Assembly: GCA_937958075.1 (NCBI GenBank)
Contig: CALFFB010000077.1
Location: 1-7,480 of the forward strand
Direction of reading: 5' to 3'
Source: an uncultured Geobacteraceae bacterium
GTDB taxonomy: Bacteria > Desulfobacterota > Desulfuromonadia > Desulfuromonadales > Geopsychrobacteraceae
Length of the DNA stretch: 7,480 bases
The position numbers were made by a program, and so were the translations under genes. Positions 1 to 6,330 of this stretch are shown piece after piece. Each line of letters opens with the position of its first letter. Within the stretch, counting starts at the first letter, position 1. The notes under the pieces were generated by a model. The model was not told the origin of the DNA. It saw nothing but the letters and a program-made list of their open reading frames with translations, and did not search any database.

Positions 1-72
1 GCGGATGAGCTCGACATGGGCGGGATCGTCCTCAACGACGAGAATAGAGAGATCGTCTGTCAGTTCTTTCAC
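1..72 (-). CDS. Response regulator receiver domain, N-terminal fragment (runs off left edge)
   Basis: Only the first 24 codons lie in the window. The minus-strand reading starts at a GTG (70-72) and gives a protein beginning MKELTDDL followed by ILVVEDDP and then AHVELIR. The beta-1 strand plus the acidic pair after VVE is the classic start of a CheY-like receiver domain; the two Asp residues would bind Mg2+ beside the phospho-acceptor Asp, which lies outside the window. The GTG start is supported by an AGAGGA ribosome-binding site (complement of 82-87) nine bases upstream, and an in-frame TAG six codons upstream leaves no earlier start. The gene is divergent from the NifX-like gene, with about 250 bp between them. 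The output domain, and so the regulated process, cannot be known from this fragment. It could be a stand-alone receiver or part of a larger signalling protein. Confidence 0.75.
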   Translation of the reverse strand, partial: MKELTDDLSILVVEDDPAHVELIR

Positions 73-218
73 CGGCGGCTGTCCTCTGCTCTAAGGGGAT
101 TGAATGTGCAACGATACGCTATCGGGGTACGGATTATCAATATGTAACCCGCCCCATGGCCGGCGTCAGTACGGTTTTTGCCGGCATCTGATTCCTTCAT
201 TTTTATCAGGGCTAAAGG

Positions 219-242
219 GCGACAAAGCTTTCTTATTGTCGC
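219..242. repeat. Inverted repeat GCGACAA / TTGTCGC
   Basis: GCGACAA at 219-225 is perfectly inverted at 236-242 around a 10-base loop. No T-run follows it on either strand, so it is not a typical intrinsic terminator. It could be an operator for the response-regulator gene or a chance hairpin. Confidence 0.35.
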
Positions 243-264
243 GCAAAAAATGTGAAAATAGTCC

Positions 265-294
265 TTGACGCGCTGAATCCTCTTTGAGTAATGT
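265..294 (+). promoter_or_regulatory. Candidate sigma70-type promoter for the NifX-like/UPF0251 pair
   Basis: TTGACG (265-270) matches the -35 consensus at five of six positions. A weak -10, TAATGT (289-294), follows after 18 bp, and an A-rich stretch lies just upstream (245-260), as in UP elements. Transcription would begin near position 300, giving a leader of roughly 25-30 bases before the ATG at 327. The weak -10 keeps confidence moderate. Confidence 0.45.
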
Positions 295-306
295 GCATAT
301 ACACAT
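291..306. promoter_or_regulatory. Near-palindromic candidate operator ATGTGCATATACACAT
   Basis: The half-sites ATGTG and CACAT are exact inverted repeats around a mostly symmetric centre, with a single mismatched pair in the 16-bp element. It overlaps the proposed -10 and start point, where a repressor would block transcription. The UPF0251 DNA-binding protein encoded 400 bp downstream is an obvious candidate ligand, which would make the operon autoregulated. This is inferred from position and symmetry only. Confidence 0.45.
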
Positions 307-326
307 TTATCCGAGGAGGCCACGCC

Positions 327-716
327 ATGAAACTCTGCTTTCCCGTTGCTCAGAATACCGGTCTTGACAGCCCTGTTTACGGGCACTTTGGTTCAGCGCC
401 CCTGTTTGTTGTCGTTGATACGGAAACCCGCGAACTGCAGGAAATCAACAATCGCGATCTTGACCATCGCCACGGCGGCTGCAGCCCGGTGAAAGCCCTG
501 GGCCGGGGGACAGCGGACGCGGTGGTGGTTGGCGGCATCGGCGGCGGCGCCCTGAACGGCCTGCGCCGGGCAGGTTATCAGGTTCTGCTGGCTCAGGGCG
601 CGACCATCGCCGAGAATCTGGCCAGCCTCGACCGGCTGACCCCGGTGGAAGCTCAGCTGTGCGCCGGTCATGGCGAAGGCCATGGCCACAGCCACAACCA
701 TGGCTGTCACCACTGA
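327..716 (+). CDS. NifX/NifB-C-terminal-like (MTH1175-type) dinitrogenase iron-molybdenum cofactor family protein with His-rich tail
   Basis: This 129-residue cytoplasmic protein resembles the small RNase H-like domain of NifX, NafY and the NifB C-terminus (Nitro_FeMo-Co family), which carry Fe-S or FeMo-cofactor-type clusters. Visible family features are the opening beta strand (MKLCFPVAQ), the D-S-P-V-x-x-H-F-G segment (residues 14-22), the VVVD strand, the GGC-P-VKAL turn (about 50-58), the VVVGGIGGGAL glycine-rich segment (66-76) and YQVLLAQGATIAENL (84-98). The last 15 residues (115-129) hold seven His and one Cys, ending GHGHSHNHGCHH, a likely metal-binding tail. With Cys4, Cys52, Cys112 and Cys127 there are ample ligands. 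The ATG at 327 is chosen because GAGGAGG (313-319) sits seven bases upstream. An in-frame ATG at 291 lies inside the proposed operator and promoter and has no ribosome-binding site. No nif genes are nearby, so a role in nitrogenase assembly is not indicated; the physiological client is unknown. Confidence 0.85.
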   Translation: MKLCFPVAQNTGLDSPVYGHFGSAPLFVVVDTETRELQEINNRDLDHRHGGCSPVKALGRGTADAVVVGGIGGGALNGLRRAGYQVLLAQGATIAENLASLDRLTPVEAQLCAGHGEGHGHSHNHGCHH

Positions 717-731
717 TCCCGGGCCGCTGAC

Positions 732-1049
732 ATGACGCCACGTCCCAAAAAGCCGCGCACCTGCTCCTGCGCCAGCCATCAGTCCGATGCCCTGCTGTTC
801 AAGCCGGTGGGCATCCCCCTGACGGATCTGGAGCAGGTTGTCATGGCCCACGATGAATTCGACGCCCTCAATCTCTGCGACGGTCAGGGCATGACCCAGG
901 AACAGGCCGGGCAGCAGATGGGGGTGTCGCGCGGAACCATCCAGCGCCTGGTCACCAGCGGTCGCCGGAAAATGCTGGCCGCCTTGAGCGGCAAGCAGGC
1001 GCTGATGATCGATTCGGACCAGGAGATCTGCCACGGAGAAGAACCCTAG
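732..1049 (+). CDS. UPF0251 (DUF134) family helix-turn-helix protein
   Basis: This 105-residue protein has the hallmarks of UPF0251/DUF134. It begins with a basic M-x-P-R-P-K-K-x-R segment and a Cys-rich stretch (C11, C13). Then come FKPVGIPL-x-x-LEQVV (23-37) and DEFDALNL-x-D (41-50), and a sigma-region-4-like HTH with MTQEQAGQQMGVSRGTIQRL (54-73), ending in GRRKMLAAL. The family is predicted to bind DNA, and the conserved cysteines may bind a metal or Fe-S cluster. It starts 15 bp after the NifX-like stop with no clear Shine-Dalgarno sequence, so translation is probably coupled to the upstream gene. UPF0251 genes are often found beside NifX-like genes, and fused versions exist, which suggests a sensor/regulator and cofactor-protein pair. 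The near-palindrome at 291-306 is its most likely target here. Cys49 and a Cys-His near the C-terminus (100-101) are additional possible ligands. Confidence 0.85.
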   Translation: MTPRPKKPRTCSCASHQSDALLFKPVGIPLTDLEQVVMAHDEFDALNLCDGQGMTQEQAGQQMGVSRGTIQRLVTSGRRKMLAALSGKQALMIDSDQEICHGEEP

Positions 1050-1134
1050 CAGGAGACGAACTGCTCAGTCCCATTGTCGGACACTGTATTCACCTCATTT
1101 CACACCACTTGAACACAAGGGAGGAAGAACCACC

Positions 1135-2538
1135 ATGACGTCCTGTAACAGAAAATTTTCACTACTTACCCTCTGTTGCGCAAGCATCTGCCTGATCTGG
1201 GCAACCACGACCCTGGCCATGGATCATTCCATGATGATCGAGGGCCCCTTTGCCTCAGGGCCGGAAGTGACGGAAACCTGCCTCGGCTGCCATTTTGACG
1301 CGGCCTCCCAGGTCATGGCAACCAGCCACTGGACCTGGCAGCTCGAACAGGAGATTGACGGCAAAACCGTGACGCGCGGCAAAGTCAACGCCGTCAATAA
1401 TTTCTGCGTCGCCATCGCCGCCAACGAGCCGCGCTGCACCAGCTGTCACGTTGGTTACGGCTGGGAGGACAGCAGCTTCGACTTCACCGACGAAACCCGC
1501 GTCGATTGCCTGGTCTGCCATGACACCACCGGCACCTACGTTAAATCTCCCGCCGGTGCCGGTCAGCCCGCACCTGAGGTCGATCTGGGCAAGGTGGCCC
1601 AGAGTGTCGGCAAATCCTCCCGCCAGTCGTGCGGTGCCTGCCACTTTTTTGGTGGCGGTGGCGACGCCGTCAAGCACGGTGACCTCGATTCGAGCATCGT
1701 CAACCCGACCCGTGAGATCGACGTCCACATGGCCGCCGACGGCATGAATTTCACCTGTACCGAGTGTCATACCACCGAGAACCACAAAATCAGCGGCCAC
1801 GCCATGGTGGTTTCCCCTACCGGTGAAGACCATATCGGCTGCACCAGCTGCCACGGCGACGAGCCCCACCGCAGTCCGGTGCTGAACCGCCATTATCAGG
1901 CCGTGGCCTGCCAGACCTGCCATATTCCCGAGTTCGCCAAGGAAGTTGCCACCAAGACCTCCTGGGACTGGTCGACCGCCGGTCAGGACATTCCGGCAGA
2001 AAAGGATGAAAACGGCAGACCTGTCTACGACAAGCGCAAGGGGCATTTCACCTGGGGCAAGAACATTCAGCCGACCTACAAGTGGTACAACGGCAGTGCC
2101 GGTGCCTATCAGCTGGGGGACAAGATCGACCCCGCCCAGGTCACCGAACTGAACTATCCCCTGGGGGACCGCAAAGATCTCAGTGCCAAGATCTACCCCT
2201 TCAAGGAGCATACGGCCAAGCAGATCTACGACACCAAAAACCTGTACCTGATCACCCCCAAGGTGTTCGGCAAAAAGGGGGACACCGAAGCCTACTGGCA
2301 GGGCTTTGACTGGAACGCCGCCGCCACCGCCGGCATGAAGGCCAGCGGACTCGACTACAGCGGCGAATACGGATTCGCGCCGACGACCATGTACTGGCGC
2401 ATCAATCACATGGTCGCGCCCAAGAACAAGGCCCTGCGCTGCACCGACTGCCACGGCTCCAACAACCGCCTCAACTGGACAGAACTGGGCTACAGCTCCG
2501 ATCCCATGCGTGACCGCAGCCAGACACGGCACAAGTAA
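1135..2538 (+). CDS. otr: Octaheme tetrathionate reductase (OTR) family periplasmic cytochrome c
   Basis: This 467-residue exported protein has a signal peptide (basic MTSCNRK, hydrophobic 8-25, likely cleavage after TTLA near residue 28). It has exactly eight CXXCH haem-attachment motifs, at Cys49, 101, 125, 166, 208, 236, 259 and 436. Segments such as EGPFASGPEVT, NNFCVAIAANEPRCTSCH, DCLVCHDTTGTYVK, a GGGGD-x-VKHGDLDSS stretch (173-187) and FTCTECHTT match my memory of Shewanella OTR. That enzyme reduces tetrathionate in vitro, and also nitrite and hydroxylamine, at a haem with a distal Lys ligand. Lys180 (in VKHGD) is a candidate for that ligand but was not aligned. The gap between haems 7 and 8 (264-435) is a haem-free lobe. 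The ATG at 1135 has AGGGAGG (1118-1124) ten bases upstream. It lies 85 bp after the UPF0251 gene with no terminator visible between, so read-through from the upstream operon is possible. No dedicated quinol dehydrogenase is adjacent on this strand, so electrons presumably come from a shared periplasmic cytochrome pool. The physiological substrate is uncertain. Confidence 0.92.
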   Translation: MTSCNRKFSLLTLCCASICLIWATTTLAMDHSMMIEGPFASGPEVTETCLGCHFDAASQVMATSHWTWQLEQEIDGKTVTRGKVNAVNNFCVAIAANEPRCTSCHVGYGWEDSSFDFTDETRVDCLVCHDTTGTYVKSPAGAGQPAPEVDLGKVAQSVGKSSRQSCGACHFFGGGGDAVKHGDLDSSIVNPTREIDVHMAADGMNFTCTECHTTENHKISGHAMVVSPTGEDHIGCTSCHGDEPHRSPVLNRHYQAVACQTCHIPEFAKEVATKTSWDWSTAGQDIPAEKDENGRPVYDKRKGHFTWGKNIQPTYKWYNGSAGAYQLGDKIDPAQVTELNYPLGDRKDLSAKIYPFKEHTAKQIYDTKNLYLITPKVFGKKGDTEAYWQGFDWNAAATAGMKASGLDYSGEYGFAPTTMYWRINHMVAPKNKALRCTDCHGSNNRLNWTELGYSSDPMRDRSQTRHK

Positions 2539-2552
2539 CAGCCGGCAGACAT

Positions 2553-2568
2553 CCGCGCCAAAGCGCGG
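2553..2568. repeat. Small GC hairpin CCGCGC-CAAA-GCGCGG
   Basis: A perfect 6-bp inverted repeat with a 4-base loop sits 15 bases after the octaheme cytochrome stop codon, just before the large terminator hairpin. No T-run follows it on the plus strand, so alone it is not an intrinsic terminator. It may stabilise the 3' end of the cytochrome transcript. Confidence 0.5.
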
Positions 2569-2581
2569 GTAACGCCAAAAC

Positions 2582-2629
2582 AAGCCCGGCAGTTGTTCCT
2601 GAAACCAGGGGAACAGCTGTCGGGCTTTT
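2582..2629. terminator. Strong bidirectional intrinsic terminator between convergent genes
   Basis: The arm 2582-2599 (AAGCCCGGCAGTTGTTCC) pairs along its full length with 2610-2627 (GGAACAGCTGTCGGGCTT) when two G-U wobbles are allowed, around a 10-base loop. On the plus strand the stem runs into TTTTGTTG. On the minus strand it is followed by TTGTTTTGG. It can therefore end both the rightward octaheme cytochrome transcript and the leftward bd-like operon, whose stop codon is at 2684. Confidence 0.85.
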
Positions 2630-2683
2630 GTTGTGGTAGAGGATACAACCGGCACTCCTCAGCAGGGAGGGCGGAAAAACCGG

Positions 2684-5260
2684 CTAAAGCCTCAGGGAGT
2701 TGGGGTGATGGCCTTCAAAGGTCGGGGCGACGGTGTGACAGACGGTACAGTCGTTGCCGATGGGGCGATCGTTGCCCTGATACTGCAAAGGCTGAAGGAT
2801 GTCGCGTTGCCCTCCGTAGCTGTTTTGGGCCGGATACAGGGCGTGGGTGCTGCCGTGACAGGCCTGACACATCATCACCCCCATGAGATCATGACGATTG
2901 CGGAACAGCTCGTCGACGCCGGAGGTCCAGACATTAAAGGCATCTACCGATGTGCCCATGGCAAAATCCTCATGACAGGTCAGGCAGTCGGGCTGCTGCT
3001 CCCAGGCACGACGCCCGTTGATGGTAACGGAATCGGCGACCGCCCTGGATTCCAGCTGGGCGATCAGGGGCGCGGCACCATCCTTGCCCGCCCGGTCCTC
3101 CTGATGTAACAGAGCCAGGGCATGCCTGGTCATGGTGCCGTGGCAATTGCTGCAGTTCATGAAGGCACCATGATGCTCCCGGTAGAAATGGGTCGGTCCC
3201 TGTGGCCGCGCCCCGTGGCAGGCGACACAGGCCTGCTGCTCTACGCTGTCAGCGAGGAACAGGGCGTGCCAGCCATGCATGGCGGCGGAGAAGCTGAGCT
3301 GCCGGGGATCGCCCGGAGAGTCTGTCGCCGAATCCCCGTGACAGGACTTGCAGTCGGTGATCTCTCCCGTCTCGGCAGCTGCCAGCAGGGTGGTGCCGCT
3401 GATGCGGTCATGAACCTCAAGGATCTGCGCGGCGGTTTCATCACTGAGGCCGGTGATGTCGTCAACCCGCCAGCCTCCACCGTGGCAGTTCTTGCAGCCC
3501 ATTTCCGTGGCCACCGGAGCCACCACCCGGGTCGTCGCCAGCACCACGCCGCTGGCGGTGTCCCTGGCGGTCACGGTGTAGGTGGGATAGGGCAGATAGC
3601 TGCCGTCATTCTGATAGGGCGGTGCCGGCAGGGCCTTGGCAAAATAGGCACCGGCATCCCGATCCACCTTCAGCTCACCGGTAACGGCCGCGCCCGGAAC
3701 TCCAGCAACGGGCTGGTCGAGCTGATAGCTGAGGGTCACCCCGCTGGTGATCCGTTGCGGCGAATCCCCCCGGCGCACCAGTTGCGCCACCAGGTCATTA
3801 CCCGGTGGCTGCAGCCGGAAGAACGGGTTGTCATCGACGATCTCACCCATGCCCAGCTGACTCCAGGCCAGCAGCACGTACATCTCGTTTTTGGCCGGAA
3901 CCGACACCTCCAGCTCCGGACGGGCAAAGACCGGATTGCCCATGTTCAGATCCCCCCGTTGCCCTGCCACCTTCAATCCGTTGATTTCCGCAACCAGATA
4001 ACGGGCCAGCGCCCAGCGCTCCTCAAGGCTGCCCAGAAAGGGGGGCATATAGGCGCTCGCGGCACCCAGCCCGGCGAGCTTGGCATCCACCCCGAAGACA
4101 CTGTCATAATGACGGATCAGCGGTTTGATGTCATTGAGGGGGCCGTCCACCGCGTGACAGGCGCTGCACTGCAGAATGAACAGTTCGCGGCCACCGGCCA
4201 GCTCATTGTCCGTGCCGAGCTGCCGGTGCTGTGCCCATCTGGCGGTGGCGAGAAAACCCGCCTCTTCAATGCGCGGCACATCGGCGAGGGCGATCTGGTT
4301 GGAATACATCTGCTGATAGAGAACAAAGGGGCGTCGTCCTCCTTCGCGGAGAAACTCAAATGAGCCCAGATAGACAAAAGCAATGACCATGACGGCGACA
4401 GCACCGACCTTCTGCAGGCCGCGCGGCAGGCGCAGAGTCATGACCAGGGCGGCAACAAAGAGCAGGGGCATGAACCAGGACAGGGTGGCGACATAGGTCG
4501 CCAGTTCCGGTGATTTCTCGAAAATCATCGAGCGCGGGGCCGCGGGCAGGGCCTGGATGTACCACCAGCCCCCCGCCACCATGAGCACGAAGGGCGCCAT
4601 GACCCAGAGGGCGCAGGTGCGCATCACCTTCCGGCGCAGAACATCATCCTTAAGCCAGACACCGGTGACAAAGCCGAAAACCCCGCACATGACCAGGGCC
4701 AGGCCGGTGCGAAACACCAGGGCCGGCCAGAAACTCGGGTTGAAAAAGCCGGACCAGAAATTCTGATTCTCCAGCCAGGCGCCGGGAGTCAGCATGAAAC
4801 CGATGATGCCGTTGATCAGAAACAGGGACATGAAGGCGCAGAAAAAATAAAGCCAGCCCACCAGCAGATGGTTTTTGCGATCCATCTTGCCGAAGGTGTA
4901 GAAATAAATGAACAGGGCGATGATCTCCGCCAGAAAGAAGACCCACTCCGCCGCCCAGCCGAACACGAAGATATGGATCAGAGCCGAGGTGGCGCCGGGG
5001 CTGACCAGGGAGATAATCCACCAGATGCCAACGCCGGTCATGCCGCCGAAAACCATGGTCAGCAGCAGGAAAAACTTGCTGTGCTTTTTGACATAGGTCA
5101 GCAGCCCCTGATCGTTCTCCCGATAGGCTTTGCTTTCCAGCAGCACGAGGAAGGCGCCGCCGCCAACGGCAAAGTGCGCGACAAAAACATGAACCACCGC
5201 GATCAGGGCGATGAGAAAACCACCGCCGAAGGTTGTCAGTTCCCATACCGGATAGTTCAT
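2684..5260 (-). CDS. Cytochrome bd-like (CydA superfamily) membrane subunit fused to a periplasmic octaheme cytochrome c
   Basis: This 858-residue protein has four parts. Residues 1-320 contain eight predicted helices (about 14-42, 62-85, 95-121, 130-158, 178-202, 212-238, 258-277, 284-303) and resemble CydA. His24, with Glu42 18 residues later, matches E. coli His19/Glu37. Glu105 and Glu112 match the Glu99/Glu107 region. E306-x-G-R-R-P matches the E-x-GRQPW motif containing Glu445. TM5 has no His (Arg184 is near the His186 position), and the loop between helices 6 and 7 is far too short to be a quinol-binding Q-loop. Residues 345-432 are a class-I-like cytochrome c (C365-H369, possible ligand Met405 in YMPPF). 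Residues 445-585 are haem-free, with VLLAWSQLGM at 462-471. Residues 586-845 carry seven more CXXCH motifs (Cys589, 637, 678, 703, 759, 798, 838). An even helix count with the CydA orientation puts all haems c in the periplasm. It starts in an ATGA overlap with the preceding gene, with GAGGTGG upstream. The likely role is transfer of electrons between periplasmic cytochromes and a membrane haem site, for oxygen reduction or respiration. Alignments were made by eye. Confidence 0.85.
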   Translation of the reverse strand: MNYPVWELTTFGGGFLIALIAVVHVFVAHFAVGGGAFLVLLESKAYRENDQGLLTYVKKHSKFFLLLTMVFGGMTGVGIWWIISLVSPGATSALIHIFVFGWAAEWVFFLAEIIALFIYFYTFGKMDRKNHLLVGWLYFFCAFMSLFLINGIIGFMLTPGAWLENQNFWSGFFNPSFWPALVFRTGLALVMCGVFGFVTGVWLKDDVLRRKVMRTCALWVMAPFVLMVAGGWWYIQALPAAPRSMIFEKSPELATYVATLSWFMPLLFVAALVMTLRLPRGLQKVGAVAVMVIAFVYLGSFEFLREGGRRPFVLYQQMYSNQIALADVPRIEEAGFLATARWAQHRQLGTDNELAGGRELFILQCSACHAVDGPLNDIKPLIRHYDSVFGVDAKLAGLGAASAYMPPFLGSLEERWALARYLVAEINGLKVAGQRGDLNMGNPVFARPELEVSVPAKNEMYVLLAWSQLGMGEIVDDNPFFRLQPPGNDLVAQLVRRGDSPQRITSGVTLSYQLDQPVAGVPGAAVTGELKVDRDAGAYFAKALPAPPYQNDGSYLPYPTYTVTARDTASGVVLATTRVVAPVATEMGCKNCHGGGWRVDDITGLSDETAAQILEVHDRISGTTLLAAAETGEITDCKSCHGDSATDSPGDPRQLSFSAAMHGWHALFLADSVEQQACVACHGARPQGPTHFYREHHGAFMNCSNCHGTMTRHALALLHQEDRAGKDGAAPLIAQLESRAVADSVTINGRRAWEQQPDCLTCHEDFAMGTSVDAFNVWTSGVDELFRNRHDLMGVMMCQACHGSTHALYPAQNSYGGQRDILQPLQYQGNDRPIGNDCTVCHTVAPTFEGHHPNSLRL

Positions 5261-6330
5261 TTCGCCACCTCACCACGGCACCCCAGAGCCAGCCTGATCA
5301 TGAAGCCGATGAGGACCAGTCCGCCGACAAACACCAGCAGGAAGAATATAAGGGGTGAATACTGGGTCACAACCTCAAGGTCGGACAGGCTGAAATAGGG
5401 CCGCAGGTAGGCACTGCGCACCAGGTCACGCATGATCACCATGACCGCCATCAGCACCAGAGCGACGCAGGCGGTGGCCATGACACGCTGCTTGTGTCCC
5501 AGATAGAGGACCACGGCGGTCAGCACCAGGCCGGCCACCAGCAGGAGCGTAGCCGCCAGGCTGCGCCCCATGAAGATCAGCATCACCTCGCGCGGCAGGG
5601 CCAGCAGAAACCAGATGCCGACGGGAATCTGCGCCAGAGTGGCCAGATTGAAATAGCGCAGCCCCCGGTCCACCAGAAGCGACGGTTCCACCCGGCTCTT
5701 CTGCCAGCCGAAATGACCGACAAGGGCCAGGTACAGACCGGCGATGGCAACGGCGCCGACGACAAAGTGCAGATAGCGGGGGATGAGGGTCGCATCGGCC
5801 AGGTTGAGAAGGGTCCCCTGTGCGTTGTCGAAATAGGCCAGCCAGCGCTGCGGCTGCAGCATCAGGGTCATATTGTTGGTGAACATAAAGGCGATGAGGA
5901 GCAGCAGAATCACCGCCAGCTGCACCACAAAAATACGCGGCACGCCCAGATCCTCGAACCTGAAATCGTAGAGGTAGGCGGCGTAATAGGCGAGAATCAG
6001 CATGGCGATGATGGCAAGCCACCAGACCGCCATCAGCACGCTGCTGACATAGATAAAGTGGCCGTAGAGAACCTGCAGGAACAGCAAGGGAGCGACCCCG
6101 AAATTCACCGCAAAGGCGATGGTATAGGGCCATTTATAGCTGAATTCGCGGCACAGCATCCGCCCCGGATAATCCCCCCGGAAGGAGCTGATCAGGGCAA
6201 TAATGCCGCCGCCGAGCATGGCGTTCATGACCAGGAGGTGGAGGAGAAAGGTTACCAGCAGCAGGCCGTAAAACCAGCCCCAGGGAGCCGGCAGCACATC
6301 CGCTGCCGGAATCAGGAGCGCGGGATCCAT
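5257..6330 (-). CDS. Multi-helix membrane protein, probable CydA-superfamily paralog and partner subunit
   Basis: This 357-residue protein has about nine predicted transmembrane helices and no signal peptide or haem c motif. Its helix order resembles CydA: His31 in helix 1, a helix-5 segment RYLHFVVG (185-192) in which His188 falls where CydA has its haem b558 ligand His186, and near the end D302-L-V-R where CydA has E-x-G-R. His206 lies at the other end of helix 5. Helix 3 (about 94-121) contains no Glu, so the acidic pair of a catalytic bd subunit is missing. The reading is therefore a diverged, probably non-catalytic paralog that pairs with the 858-residue protein and may hold a low-spin haem b. 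The ATG at 6330 is preceded by an exceptionally complete Shine-Dalgarno sequence. Its TGA overlaps the next gene's ATG, so the two are translationally coupled and probably made in equal amounts. An alternative is another family of haem-b or quinone membrane proteins; membrane location itself is certain. Confidence 0.75.
   Translation of the reverse strand: MDPALLIPAADVLPAPWGWFYGLLLVTFLLHLLVMNAMLGGGIIALISSFRGDYPGRMLCREFSYKWPYTIAFAVNFGVAPLLFLQVLYGHFIYVSSVLMAVWWLAIIAMLILAYYAAYLYDFRFEDLGVPRIFVVQLAVILLLLIAFMFTNNMTLMLQPQRWLAYFDNAQGTLLNLADATLIPRYLHFVVGAVAIAGLYLALVGHFGWQKSRVEPSLLVDRGLRYFNLATLAQIPVGIWFLLALPREVMLIFMGRSLAATLLLVAGLVLTAVVLYLGHKQRVMATACVALVLMAVMVIMRDLVRSAYLRPYFSLSDLEVVTQYSPLIFFLLVFVGGLVLIGFMIRLALGCRGEVAK

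Larger units (their letters stand above)
73..326. other. Divergent intergenic regulatory region
   Basis: This 254-bp gap separates the divergent response-regulator and NifX-like genes. It contains no convincing gene. Towards the right it holds an A-rich stretch (245-260), a sigma70-like promoter and a near-palindrome. Near the middle it holds a 7-bp inverted repeat (219-242) and two copies of GCCGGC (159-164, 180-185) that could pair. I found no strong promoter for the minus-strand response regulator, although one must lie here if that gene is not part of a longer transcript. Confidence 0.6.

Noticed and set aside
291..326. Earlier in-frame ATG at 291 as start of the NifX-like protein
   Set aside because: It lies inside the proposed -10 and palindrome, has no ribosome-binding site, and adds 12 residues unlike the family N-terminus; the ATG at 327 has GAGGAGG at proper spacing.
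69..386. 105-codon minus-strand reading frame across the divergent region
   Set aside because: It overlaps the NifX-like start and its promoter, has no recognisable protein features, and the real minus-strand gene here starts at 72 in the receiver-domain frame.
1255..2655. 466-codon minus-strand frame opposite the octaheme cytochrome
   Set aside because: Composition is Val/Gly/Ala-rich as expected from the complement of a GC-rich gene; the plus strand has a signal peptide and eight haem motifs, so this is a shadow.
2633..3109. Plus-strand frames just after the terminator (2593-2886 and 2633-3109)
   Set aside because: They begin in or just after the terminator hairpin and overlap the C-terminal haem motifs of the minus-strand gene; no ribosome-binding site or domain was seen.
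3122..4363. 413-codon plus-strand frame opposite the bd-like/octaheme gene
   Set aside because: It is antisense to eight ordered haem motifs and transmembrane helices and has no recognisable domain or ribosome-binding site.
2684..6330. Classical quinol oxidase cydAB operon
   Set aside because: No CydB-like protein with its usual partner features is seen, the Q-loop and TM5 His are missing from the catalytic-like subunit, and the long multihaem extension does not occur in standard CydA.
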